Source of the DNA: Amaurobius ferox
Taxonomy: Eukaryota; Arthropoda; Arachnida; Araneae; Amaurobiidae
Assembly (NCBI GenBank): GCA_951213105.1
Contig: OX578145.1
Coordinates: forward strand, 117,259,239-117,323,238
Direction: 5' to 3'
DNA length: 64,000 bases
A model generated the notes under the pieces. The model did no database searches and was not told where the DNA came from. It saw nothing but the letters and a program-made list of their open reading frames with translations. Below are positions 46,628-57,045 of this stretch, in pieces. The translations under genes and the position numbers were made by a program. Within the stretch, counting starts at the first letter, position 1. Each line of letters begins with the position of its first letter.

Positions 46628-46925
46628 ATTATTTAAATTCTATTATAAATTTAAAAAAGAAACCTCCTAAGAAATATAGATGTCAAAGGCTCTCGTCTGG
46701 AGACTAAAAACTCCCTTTTGGAGGCCAAAGACTCTCGTCTGGAAAAGGTATTTCAAGAGTTAATTTACTAGATTTATTAAATAAATATGTTCAAAAAGAT
46801 CAAAAGGAAATAAAGCTGTAAAATTACATAATCAGATAGTTATTTTAGCAGATTTATTATATAAAAATGGTGATATATTAAAAAAAGAAATTATACATAC
46901 TTATAAAAAATTTCTCTTTAAATGA
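46628..46925. other. Polinton remnant with short repeated words
   Basis: GGCTCTCGTCTGGAGAC (46691) is echoed by GACTCTCGTCTGGA (46730), about 39 bases apart. After 46750 come broken frames (SRVNLLDLLNKYVQKDQK-like) that look like part of a viral gene. No start motif. Confidence 0.4.
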
Positions 46926-47332
46926 ATGAGTAATTATACAAAAAAGAAAATTCATTTGAGTGAAGGGCAGATTAATAAATTAAAATCTGCTTCAAAAAAT
47001 GGAGAAGAAATAACATTACAAATAGATAAATCTAAAACTCCTAATTATGAAGTGAATTTAACTAAAACACAAATTAATAAAGAAAAAATAATTACTATAA
47101 GTAAGATTCAATTAAAGAAAAGGGGAGGTTTCTACCTTTTTTGGCTGGTATTATTCCTACATTAATAGCAACTGGTGCTAAAATTGCAGTACCAGCATTA
47201 GTAGCTGGTGCAGCAACCGAAGTTGGTAGAAGAGTAACCAGAAAAGGATTGGATAAAATCTCTGGATCAGGTCCTCCTAAAAAAAATCTCGCGGAGACCA
47301 AAGTGGTACGTGGGAAACCACACGTCCAGTAA
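46926..47332 (+). pseudogene. Polinton pVI/mu-like minor capsid protein, one frameshift
   Basis: Starts at 46926 in a degenerate CTTTAAATGAATG motif. The N-terminal 65 residues carry two repeats of the kind LTKTQINK / LSEGQINKL. Then comes a GGF and, in another frame from about 47130, AGIIPTLIATGAKIAVPALV, a hydrophobic Ala/Gly-rich helix, followed by a basic tail (GRRVTRKGLDK). This layout (L-T/S-K/E-x-Q-I/L repeats, GGF, hydrophobic helix, basic end) is that of small capsid-associated proteins of Polintons and adintoviruses compared with adenovirus pVI/mu. One frameshift near 47125-47140 breaks it. Confidence 0.72.
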
Positions 47333-47399
47333 GGACGCTAAGGAGGCCGGTCTCGTAAAGGGAAGTAAATTAAAATGCATTTTATAATAAACTAAAATG

Positions 47400-48371
47400 A
47401 AAAGACAAATTTTAAAACAAAAAGAAATAAACATTTATTTTGCGATATCCATTATTAACATTTGATCAAGTCAACAATTCCACAATGATTGTTTAATAAT
47501 TCCAGAACTCATAACAACCCATTTAATTTTACAATTATGCATTTATATCCGGAAAACCATTATTAATAACACCTCGTGCCATTCTACTTTACCTATAGGA
47601 TAAAATGTCCCACTTACAATATTTAATTCATATACTGAAAATCTCCTTTATCACATTTTGTCTTACGCGTGAAATACATTTCACACATGCATCATTAAAT
47701 TCAACCAAGCTTTTAATACTCCTAACGCTAGCCTCGCTTAACAGAGGGAGTGAGAGAAAGTACTTAACAATAGGCCTTCATGCAAGATACATGTAAGGAA
47801 ATAGCCTACCTCGGTCATCACTGTCGACCCGGGCTTGTCGGCGGCTCGTAGCGGCTTTCTCCTATGGGCTCCGTGTCTACGATTGTCGCGCTTGCGACCT
47901 CCTTTCAGCACCGTTCAAATTCAACTTCTCGTTCGATTTTCAAATTTTTAACGATTGAAGTTTCTCTCCGTCTCTCCCCTCTCTCTAAGGCCCCCAGTCT
48001 GTCATTGGTTCAGTAAATATATAAACTCCGCCTTCCGGCTGTCTTACTGGCCAAAGCCCTCCTTGAAATATCAGATCTTTGAGTTTTTGTCTTTTTGGTG
48101 CAGAAAGTTCTCACGGACATTTTCCCATGTCCATGTGAAAATTAATTGACCTCTCGGGTCAGGAAGTTCAACCCCTTCAGTTTGTTATAGCACCTAATGC
48201 TAACATGAATATGAGAAGCCCCCTCTTTCTTTCTCGAACCACGTCCGGTCCAGCTGCGTTATAGGGAGCGTTATACATATTGTCTCGCTGTAAAAGGGAC
48301 CATCTTCTCAGGTCTTGTTTCACCTTTCAAAACAGCAATGTTACATTGGGATTGCCAATCACAATATAACA
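47400..48371 (-). repeat. 3' LTR of Gypsy element 1 (left boundary uncertain)
   Basis: On the minus strand the LTR starts TGTTATATTGTGATTGG right after a purine tract. A TATA-like TTTATATATTTACTG lies near 48010-48025 in a GC-richer U3, and a possible AATAAA lies near 47430. The outer end could be the TG at 47606 (766-bp LTR) or lie nearer 47400. The 5' LTR is absent, so the boundary cannot be confirmed by comparison. Confidence 0.6.
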
Positions 48372-48392
48372 ACTACTCTTCTTCCCCCCCCC
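48372..48392 (-). other. Polypurine tract of Gypsy element 1
   Basis: Minus strand GGGGGGGGGAAGAAGAGTAG directly before the LTR's TGTTATAT. It is the expected primer site for plus-strand synthesis. Confidence 0.75.
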
Positions 48393-49161
48393 AAAAAAGT
48401 TGGTGGGAAAAAGTCAATTATCGAGTGACGAGCCCTCAATCACCATAGCAGAATTACGTGTGTCATCACCTCCTTCCTATCCCAACTACTGCATCTTCTG
48501 TAACAATACACCTTATATACATATATCATACATTTCAGTACTACATAATATTACAGGTAACAAAATACTGTTTGCATATGTACAATTCAAAGTGTTCCTG
48601 GAAAGTTTATTGATGTAAGCATCAGTTCGTTTATTGTTATTCTGTATCAGACACGTTGTAGCTGCATTCGTGGAATGTCTTTTGTAAAGTTTATAGGAAA
48701 GAAAATTGTTTAAACTGTTTATCTTTGTAATGGCACGAATGAGTGCACACTATCTCCTTAGGACTAAACACTGGCCTCGTTGCAGAAATGGGAATGAACA
48801 ACAGGAATTCGTTGATCACTTGAGAATCGCTGTACACCTGGGATTGTTGATCAACCGGAATCGCTGACCACATGAGAATCGTTGGGCAACTGGATCTGTA
48901 CGCTATTTCATGTTTTGCTTAGGCAAATCAATACACATAAATTACACTCAGGCTCATTAATACACTCTCCTCTCTTAAAACTCTCCTAAGTATATTTTTT
49001 TTTATAAATTCACTATCCCTATTCTAATTTGGCACTCGGCACAAGAAACACTATAAAAAAAAAGAACTTTTTTTTTTCTCTTGCCCATTTAAATTTTGTA
49101 ACATCTTCAAAATTACCCATTTAAATTCCTACCATTTATTTATTTTATATCCTTCCACTGT

Positions 49162-49209
<48 letters not shown>

Positions 49210-49471
49210 TTCTTATTTAAATTTGTTACTCAACTCCAACTTAAATTTCTCAAATTCTCATAATCTCTTAACTCTATATCTCATCACTTTTATATACATA
49301 TACACATTTTTCCTCCTATCTTATCTATTTAAATTTGATACCTTACTCAAACGTAAAAACTATAAAAAAAAAGAACTTTTTTTTTTTCTCTTGCCCATTT
49401 AAATTTTGTAACATCTTCAAAATTACCCATTTAAATTCCTACCATTTATTTATTTTATATCCTTCCACTGT

Positions 49472-49525
<54 letters not shown>

Positions 49526-50735
49526 CTTATTTAAATTTGTTACTCAACTCCAACTTAAATTTCTCAAATTCTCATAATCTCTTAACTCTATATCTCATCA
49601 CTTTTATATACATATACACATTTTTCCTCCTATCTTATCTATTTAAATTTGATACCTTACTCAAACGTAAATTACTCAAATTCTTACATTGTATTTTATT
49701 GTTCTCCCCTGAATGTTGTTTTAGAAAAATATTATATCTTAAAATTTCCCTTGTTCCAAATCTCAATCGCTACGTCTGGCGTTCCTTTCGAAAGTGCGTT
49801 TCTCTCAAAGCTATATATGTAGACCCTATTTAAATACCTATTAAAACTCTTTATTTTTTTATACTTTTTATTTAAACTATCATTTGCGTATGTTTATTAA
49901 AATTATCTATTCATTCTTAAACTAAAATTCTATATTTCCTACTTATTTAAACTTCAATTTTGTATTTCTTCTTTCAAATTATTTATTTATTTAAACTACT
50001 ATTTTCTTTTTCCTCTCGCGTATTCATCTAACAAGGGTTGATCAGTCCGCTAATTAAATCAAGGGCGCGAAGAGAAAGTTTATTTTTGTTATAAGCTTTC
50101 ACTGTTCTTTGAAAACTGTCTTTAAAAATTCAAAACATCCCTTTATTTGATATTCCTTATTATCTTACCCAATTAAATTTTACTAACTGGGATTTAAAAT
50201 TCTCTTAAAAAAATGTTCTTTTTATAGAGTTATAACGACTTTTTATAGAGTTCTAACGATGCCCACCCCCTTTTTTTTTTTTCAACAAATTGTAACTTGA
50301 TTTCTCTGCTGTTTATGCTCTTAAAATTTGAATTTAATATACCCACATCTGTAGCCTAGCATTCTTAAAATTACTTTTGTCTTACAACGATAATTCTTAT
50401 GCATTTGTAACCATCCCCCCCCCCTTTTTGCTTTCAACGAAGTGTGACGTGTCTTCTCTGTTATTTATCTTTCCAAAATTTGAATTAAGCTTTGCCCTTG
50501 TTCTTACCTATGTTGAAATTCATTCCGTGACTCGAATGTATCAATTTAAATTTAGATTCTTTAAAGATCTCAGCGCATAGTTGTGTTTAGACCTTACCGG
50601 TGTGGGGAGAAGCACTGTGCGTAACCGAACTGTACTACTTATACCTTCCCCTTGTAAATTTTGTGTCGACTCATCCTTCCCTTGAGCGTTTCCCTGCTCC
50701 ATTTGTATACAACCCCCATGTACTTGTGCCGGACC
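48393..50735 (-). other. 3' non-coding part of Gypsy element 1
   Basis: About 2.3 kb between the pol stop and the polypurine tract. No env-like frame seen. It contains the 309-bp tandem duplication at 49051-49668 and a set of GAATCGCTG/GAATCGTTG words at 48800-48880. A long pyrimidine-rich bias on the plus strand continues through 49000-50500. Confidence 0.5.
49051..49668. repeat. 309-bp tandem duplication with (CA)n(TA)n microsatellites
   Basis: Two copies starting CTATAAAAAAAAAGAAC at 49051 and 49360. Each holds a (CA)n run followed by a (TA)n run, of different lengths (49163-49209 and 49474-49523). Otherwise nearly identical. Confidence 0.92.
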
Positions 50736-52203
50736 CTATTGTGAATCTCCTGTCATTTTCCCCGCCGTTTTCTCCATGCTTTCTTCAATTTGTGTAAAGT
50801 CCCTCTGTTCTGTAGGCTCTGAATTCTCTTGCGGTTCTAACGTATCTAGTCTGTTTGTGTCTCCCCGTGTAGAAAGGATGTTTGCGTTCGAAGTGTCATC
50901 TCGAGGGATGGTTGCGTTCTGGGGTGGGCTATGAATGTTTTCGCTCTGTACTTGTCCTGTAACAGGTTTCGCGGAATTAAGAGTAAGAGTGTTTTCATGG
51001 GCATGCTGTGACGTCATCTCCGCGCTGTGTGGACTGGTTTGACTATACTGTGGCCCGATTGCTATCTCCTCATCCCAAATGAAAAGCGGGATATTCTCAG
51101 TTTGTAGATTTCCTCGGCCCTTTAGTTCCGGTTTCGGTTCTGTGTTCTGTTGGGTTTGTTTAGGAGTAGGAAGAAGAGGTGATTTACATCTGATTACGCT
51201 CGGTGTTTTTAGGTGTGGCTTACGCTCTGGTAAAGACCTCAGTCTATTTATGTGTGCTTTAATGATTTTGGAAGTAGGCCTGTCACACAGTTTTATTTCA
51301 TACACAAATCTATTTATTCTACTTATTACGCGATAAGGTCCCGTGTGGTTCCCTGTTTTAAACCTGTTGTTGTTATTTTCCATAAACACCCTCGACCCGA
51401 TTTTCAAGTCCCTGAATTTTGCTCTTTGGAGTTGTTGTTTTTCTTGACGTTCTTTCGCGAGAATTAAATTTTTATTCGCTTCTTTGAATGCGCTGTTCAT
51501 TACTGAGATTTTTCTTGCTATGAAATCCTGGTATGTTGTTTCTGGAGTGTTTTCGGTGACGTTTGTTTCAAAAAAAGTTGGAAGGTCTCTTCCAAAAAAA
51601 AGAAAGTTTGGTGTCTCTTTCGTACTTGAATGTACTGTCACGTTGTAAGCAGCTACGTGGCATTGTACTGCAGTATCCCAGTATGGAGAATTCTCCGCTA
51701 ATGTCGCTAAGGTGTGTTTTAATTGTTTGTTCGTTACCTCTACGATACCATTAACCCATGGGGAACGTATCGACGCAATCCTAGCTACTATTCCAAGCTT
51801 TTCTGTCATGATTTTATGTATGTTTGATGCAAACTGAGAACCAGAATCAGATAACACTGTCCTAGGACATCCCCAATTCATAAAATAAGTTAAAAGTCTA
51901 TCAGCAACCGTAGTGGCCGTTATATCCGGGATAGGGAACATATGTTTGTGTTTAGAGAAATGGTCTACCACCGATAATACGTACTTATTATTTTGTGTAC
52001 TAGTTTTAAAAGGTCCGCAAATATCCGTTGATAAAATTTGTACTGGCCCATCAGGAATAGGATTTCTTCCCAGGGGTACGGGTTGATTTTTTCCTTTTTT
52101 TTTTCTACACTGCTTGCACGATATTATATAATTTTATGTATCACTGTACATGCCATTCCAATAATACCTATCCAATAATAATTTGTATGTTTTGTCAATT
52201 CCT
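50736..52203 (-). CDS. Gypsy element 1 Pol: integrase (C-terminal part of polyprotein)
   Basis: Open frame from about 52125 to the stop at 50736 (the ATG-begun part is 411 codons from 51971). Cys pair SCKQC near 52110 belongs to the H2C2 finger. Core: STDICG (first Asp), VLSDSGSQF (second Asp), VNGIVEVTNKQ (Glu). GPYRVISRINRFVYEIKL is the GPY/F module, followed by a Pro/Gln/Thr-rich tail of about 160 residues. It inserts the element's DNA into the host. This part has no internal stop, but the element as a whole is dead: the 5' half is missing, a SINE interrupts the finger region and RNase H has a frameshift. Confidence 0.88.
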
Positions 52204-52218
52204 GCATGTGTTACGTGT

Positions 52219-52506
52219 TGTTGATGTTGAAACCCAGACCGTCCGACCTACCAGAAAGGTGTAAGGTAACTGTTTGGACGGTCGGGAAGTGCCACCCAAT
52301 TTTGACCGGAACCCAGTGGGGGAGGCATCCACAGGGACCGTACCCTCCTTCCCCTACCACCAACCTCTCGGAAGGACTTTCGGACCCACATGTTTAACGT
52401 GATCGTACTCCGCATGAACACGGCGGCAGTTTTGGCAGTGGCTGGAATCGAACCCGGGCCTACCGAGTGCAACTCCAGCGCGCTAACCAATGGGCTACCG
52501 CGCCTA
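52219..52506 (-). mobile_element. Full-length tRNA-derived SINE inside Gypsy pol
   Basis: 288 bp, minus strand. Box A (reverse of 52487-52497, TAGCCCATTGG) and box B (reverse of 52444-52454, GGTTCGATTCC), conserved body, AAC-type tail at left. A perfect 15-bp duplication GCATGTGTTACGTGT lies at 52204-52218 and 52507-52521. It cuts the pol frame between the RNase H linker and the integrase finger. Confidence 0.96.
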
Positions 52507-52914
52507 GCATGTGTTACGTGTAGAATTTCTCTCTGTAAACTTCTGGGTATTACAATAGTTTTATTCAAATTGTCCCTCCAAGGTCTGTCCTTCCAGTTTC
52601 CCACATGCATTAATAAGTTAGTTTCTTCATCTATATATAATGTGTCATAATGTTTACCCTGATTATAATTACGACTTTGTAAATTTTCCCTGATTATTTT
52701 TAATTTTGAATCTTTAATTTGTTCTTCTAAAATTTTATCTAACGATGGGATGTTTGTTATCGTGTTTATCTGTGCAATATAAATATTATCCTCACTGACA
52801 TATCCGTTTCTTTTCACCGTATTCTCGCCATTAATTTGTTCTATCTGGTTAATTTCTCCACTTGAATTTTCTTTGTTTTGTTTTCCCTTAGCCTGTTTAT
52901 CTACAAAATCATCT
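52507..52914 (-). pseudogene. Gypsy element 1 Pol: linker between RNase H and integrase
   Basis: Minus-strand frame from 52817 reading through LHVTHA at the SINE junction. It contains LYIDEETNLLMHVGNW and TIVIPRSLQREILHVTHA, the start of the zinc-finger-containing N-terminal domain of integrase. It is separated from RNase H by the frameshift near 52920 and from the rest of integrase by the SINE. Confidence 0.8.
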
Positions 52915-53745
52915 CTACTTAAAAAAATCGGCTAACAAATTATCTTTACCCGGAACGTGAATAAATTCGTAATCGTACTCTGATATCTCTAAAAGCCATC
53001 TTTGTAAAACGCTAGGTGGGTTCTGTATTTTTAAATGTTGTCCCAAAGGTAAATGATCAGAAAGCACGAAAAACTTTCGTCCGAAAAGGAAATTTCTAAA
53101 AAATCTCATTCCCTGGTGCATAGCCAGTAACTCAATTTTCATGGCCGGATACTTTTGTTCTTGTATACTTAGTTTTTTGCAAAAATATGCAATAGGTTTT
53201 AAAATTCCATCTCTGTACTGTAAAAGAGCGTCTCCTATGGACTGAATGCTGCCATCGATATTAAGATAAAAGTCTTTGTTAAAATCCGGCTGTATGAGTA
53301 ACGGTTTTTTGAAAAAACACTCTTGGAGTTCCTGAAACGCCCCCTCACATTTACTATCCCATTTAAATTTATTATCCTTCCTTGTTAAATCTGATAAGAC
53401 CGCGGTTAATTGAGCATAATTTTTTATTGAGTTTCTGTAAAAATCACAAATGCCTAAAAATCTTTTTAATTTTCTTAAAGTTTTTGGTACCGGAAATGAA
53501 GTAATTTTGTTTATATTTTCGTCTGTTGGAGTAATGCCTTTTTGGCTAATTTCAAATCCTAAATATGCTACTTTTTCTACAAAAAATTTACATTTACTGG
53601 GTGTCAGAGTTAGGTTGTATTTCCTTAATTTCTCAAATACCAATTTTAATTTGTGTATTAATTTATTAATTCTGAATAAGAGTTAGCCGGGATTATTATG
53701 TCGTCAATGTAAGCTTGTATGTTTTCCTCTCTTAAGTCGTATGTT
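52915..53745 (-). pseudogene. Gypsy element 1 Pol: RT C-terminal part and RNase H
   Basis: Reads AYIDDIIIP (RT catalytic YIDD) near 53710, then LTPSKCKFFVEKVAYLGFEI and VPKTLRKLKRFLGICDFYR (thumb), LNIDGSIQSIGDALLQY (RNase H first Asp), PAMKIELLAMHQGMRFFRNF (Glu), VLSDHLPL (Asp) and HVPGKDNLLADFFK. The usual A-D-x-L-S-R end is lost because a T7 run near 52921-52927 shifts the frame. Upstream of YIDD, gag, protease and most of the RT palm are absent. The sequence changes abruptly to a hAT at about 53745. Confidence 0.87.
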
Positions 53746-53746
53746 T

Positions 53747-54620
53747 TCCTCTCTAATGCGTCCATTCAACCTTTGGCATAGTATCCATTAATTTTGCTGA
53801 TAATCCACTGGTCTTTCCTGTTATCGCCTTTGCACCATCACTACATATTGCAATATATTTTATCCAGTCCATATTAGTGTTTTTTGTAGCCTCATCAAAA
53901 ACGTTAAAAAGTCCTTTTCCTGTTGCATGTCCAAGTATCGGCTTGCAGAACAGCATATTTTCTTCAATAGACCCATCGCAATCATACCTGACAAAACATA
54001 AAAACTGAGTCATGTTTGACACATCTGTTGATTCATCAAACGGAAGTTCACTTGATTTCACCTCCTGAATTACCTGACAGTGAACATCAGCAGCCATGTC
54101 TTTCATTCGCTTTGACGCAGTGTCAGCGGAATAGCTTTCAATTTTTGGACTTCTGGGCCTATTATAGCATTGACCATATCGACTGCAGAAGGCAGTATGA
54201 GGTTTTCAGCAATCGTATGGGGTTTACACATTTTAGCTACCGATACGAGATAGAATGCTTGAAGTGTTGCGTTATCACTGTGGATGTGTGGATTGCTTTA
54301 CAAATAGAAGCTTGTTGATTCTTTGCTTTTCTTTCGAAAAATAGCAAGGGTTTGCTTTTAAGTGACAGGTGTTTGGTTTCTAAGTGGCGAAATAATTTCG
54401 ATGCCTTCATACTTTCAGCTGATAGCACTTGACAACAAACAATACATTGTGGCTTGTCATCTAATGAAATAAATCTATATTTTAAATAATCGTCGTTGTA
54501 CAGTCTTTCCTTTTTCTTCACCGATTCACAGGATATAGAGGGCGCACTTCGTTTTGTCACAAATTTGTCCATTTTGCACTGCAAGTTGAAAAAATTATTT
54601 TTTTCTGAGCGCAGCATGTA
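53747..54620 (-). pseudogene. hAT transposase relic (SCAND3/ZBED5-like), N-terminal half
   Basis: 54617-54237 encodes MDKFVTKRSAPSISCESVKK, then KPQCIVCCQVLSAESMKASK and LFRHLETKHLSLK (BED-type C-x2-C...H-x4-H finger). After a frameshift, 54106-53753 encodes SELPFDESTDVSNMTQFLCF (first catalytic Asp region) and AICSDGAKAITGKTSGL (second Asp region). The C-terminal half is missing at the junction with the Gypsy element. The terminal repeat of the same element is seen at 55845-55879. Confidence 0.88.
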
Positions 54621-54909
54621 ATACGGGAGCAGAAAGCGAATTACAAAACCATCTGCAATCTCGAAATTCTAACCGAAAATGATCTTCCCTCTCCCGTTCC
54701 GATTCTGTTCCCAAACTGATGAGGCGCACGTGTCTGTTCACGTGAAGCTAGCGATACACTCAGAGGGTAGCGCAGTTCGTACGTCATACGATTGGCGACA
54801 AGTTGGCAAAATTGATAGTCATTACTTTTTCTTCAAAAAATTTCTCCCTGTTTTTTTTTTTTTTAATTGTCTAAACAGTTTCGAACAGGGGCTCGAGCAG
54901 TATTCATTT

Positions 54910-55815
54910 CTCTTTTTACTTTCCTTATATACATAATGTATAAGGAAAGTATTGTGATGGGGTTGAAAATTCGAATTCGAGTTTTCTACGGGAGAGCACG
55001 TTTCAAGCATCCCTGATCACGAATCGAACATTTTTGAGGTGATGTCTGTGTGTGTGTGTGCGCGTGAGTCTGGGGAGACGATATCTCACAAACGAATGGA
55101 GTGATTTGAATGAAATTTGGTACAAAAATTACAATCCATGAATACTGGAAGCCTATTGTTTTTAAACGTAATCAAATGTTCATAATCCCCCTAAATTTTC
55201 GAGTGAAATTTTGAAAAAATCATCAAAAAATCAAAACCTTTAATAAAATTACGCAAATAAGCATTTCTTATGTAATTTGTCCTTAGAAAACGACTGACAT
55301 AAACTTTGGAACGTTAGCATGAACCGTTCTCAAGATATTGGCACATTTTTCAAATAAATTTATCAAAAAATCCTATAGATTAAAAAAAAATATTACCTGT
55401 TGAGAAACATGTTCACTTTTCATATGTAATATCATGCGATAAATTGGGTGACATCATTCTCGTGGATCTAGCTCGTTCCATTCATGAGAAAAGATACTTT
55501 TAGTAATACTTTTGTATTTGAACGCCAATAGTCATTTATCTACTATACGAATAACTTATTTCTCCGTTCATAACGCTTGGCGAGATTTTGGCGACGAATT
55601 TGGCGAAATGTATCCAACTTGGCGACTTTTTGAAATGTTGCCAAATTAACTAAAATCTCGCCAAATGGATAAAAATGACGCTAAATCAATGAAAATGACG
55701 ACCAATTGTCGAAAATTCAATATCTTGGAAAAAATATAAGTATCTACTATAAGAAAAACCTATTTTTTTACTGTAAAAGTAGTAAATTTATTGTATTATA
55801 TAAGGAAAGTCATGT
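54910..55815 (+). repeat. Interspersed repeat family A, long copy
   Basis: Shares long segments with 57900-58640 (same strand) and 4090-4445 (opposite strand). Both ends carry TATAAGGAAAGT (54941-54952 and 55799-55810). It contains GTGTGTGTGTG, CGATATCTCACAAACGAATGG, TTTTCGAGTGAAATTTTGAAA and, near the right, TTGCCAAATTAACTAAAATC, which is also found in the Helitron at 42467-44892. It sits inside the hAT 5' region. Confidence 0.78.
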
Positions 55816-55844
55816 GTTGCTCACATCAGATTTATTTTACTTGT

Positions 55845-55879
55845 TAGGGGTCGCAGAACCAAAAAGTTGAGAAACGCTG
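55845..55879 (-). repeat. hAT terminal repeat
   Basis: Minus strand CAGCGTTTCTCAACTTTTTG followed by GTTCTGCGACCCCTAAC, the typical terminal inverted repeat of ZBED-type hAT elements. It is the outer end of the element whose transposase is at 53747-54620. The 8 bases TATTAAAG (55880-55887) would be its target duplication. The partner at the other end is lost. Confidence 0.75.
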
Positions 55880-55887
55880 TATTAAAG

Positions 55888-56251
55888 AATTAAATATATC
55901 TAAAGAAATCAAAAAATATATTTGTTTACTAGATGATGATTTCTACAATATTAAATTTAGAGAAATATTAATTGTAGTATTTAATAGAATTTTAAAAAAT
56001 GCTAATAGAAATGAACTAATATAAGTGTTAAAAGATTAATTAAAAGGTGGAGATGATAACTGTTTTGTAGGAAAAGTAACTAGAATGGTTAATGTATTAA
56101 ATGGATTTGATCCTGATGTTTCTATTACTATTTCTAATAATGAACAAAAAAGTACTATTGCGCAGAGAATATTTAGAGAATCAAAAACTGATGAAGAGTA
56201 TAAAGATAAATTTATTAAAGAATTGAAAGAAAGAGGATTTACAGATTTATG
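55888..56251 (+). pseudogene. Polinton/large-DNA-virus-like protein fragment
   Basis: Broken plus-strand frame: LLDDDFYNIKFREILIVV near the start, then after stops VTRMVNVLNGFDPDVSITIS, NNEQKSTIAQRIF and ELKERGFTDL before a stop at 56249-56251. The VNxLNGFxPxVxIxISDNEQ-type segment resembles uncharacterised proteins of mimivirus-like viruses from memory of the family pattern; not checked by search. Base use and the CTAAATAAAT motif just downstream fit the Polinton at 41.2-47.4 kb. Confidence 0.5.
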
Positions 56252-56329
56252 AGGCATGGTTGTGTTTGTATTGAAAAAATTGATAATTTAGAAGGTAAAA
56301 TATATATCATTTAAATTACTTATCTTTAA

Positions 56330-56640
56330 AAAATTATTTCTAAATAAATAGAGCTTGCCCAGGCCTGTCGATTGTTTGGAAACCTGTCGCTTCAGATGGA
56401 TACTATTAAACTCATGAAATTAAATTTAAAATATTTAAAATCAGATTTAGATGATCTAATAAATATGTAAAAAAAATGTATAGTTTAATATCTAATACTA
56501 AAATTGATGAAGAATTTAAAGTATTTATTCTTCTTTAATGAAAGCTGTTTTCGAACTTAGAGATTAACTCAGAGATTCGTAGAAATATTTCTAAATAAAT
56601 GGGTACATTGAAAGCCGAAGGATTTCACCCCAAAGCTCAA
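56330..56640 (+). other. Polinton remnant with two more start motifs
   Basis: ATTTCTAAATAAATA at 56336-56350 (ATG changed to ATA) and ATTTCTAAATAAATG at 56587-56601 (followed by GGTACATTGAAAGCCG). Short AT-rich frames lie between them, for example MDTIKLMKLNLKYLKSDL from about 56394. No recognisable domain. Confidence 0.45.
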
Positions 56641-57045
56641 TAACATAGGAAATCTTCAATATACTCCTACTTTTTCTCATCTCTTGTCTTTATTGATTTT
56701 TTATATCATTATTTTTCAGACGGAAATCTGTCGCTTTCATGTGTATTATCCTTTTTATTTTTCATCTATGTAAAATGTATAGTTTTTAATGTTTTTTAAA
56801 ACGTTTGATTTTGACTGATATCATTTTTGGTCTCAACTATATTAAAAAATGCATGGTTTTTGAATAAAATCAGTTTTTTAATGTAATTTTTTTTGCGATT
56901 TTCAAAAATGTTGGATTTTGGTTGATTTTAAATCGTTTTGGTCTCAACGATTTCCAAAAATGTCTCAATGTCCTTAAATATCCCTAAAATTTGAGGGTTT
57001 GATGCAGCATATGGAGGTGTCGGTAGTGTCCCCCCCCCATATGCT
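56641..57045. other. Intergenic, nothing recognised
   Basis: T-rich with three TTTTGGTCTCAAC words (56828, 56938 and nearby), a weak tandem pattern. Confidence 0.4.

Noticed and set aside
48690..48880. Env-like gene in the Gypsy 3' region
   Set aside because: Only a 60-codon frame without signal peptide, cleavage site or transmembrane segment.
49335..49833. Frames of 80 and 98 codons
   Set aside because: Produced by pyrimidine-rich and (TA)n microsatellite sequence.
52440..52506. A functional tRNA gene
   Set aside because: The cloverleaf-like head is fused to a SINE body and AAC tail and is repeated in several copies with target duplications.
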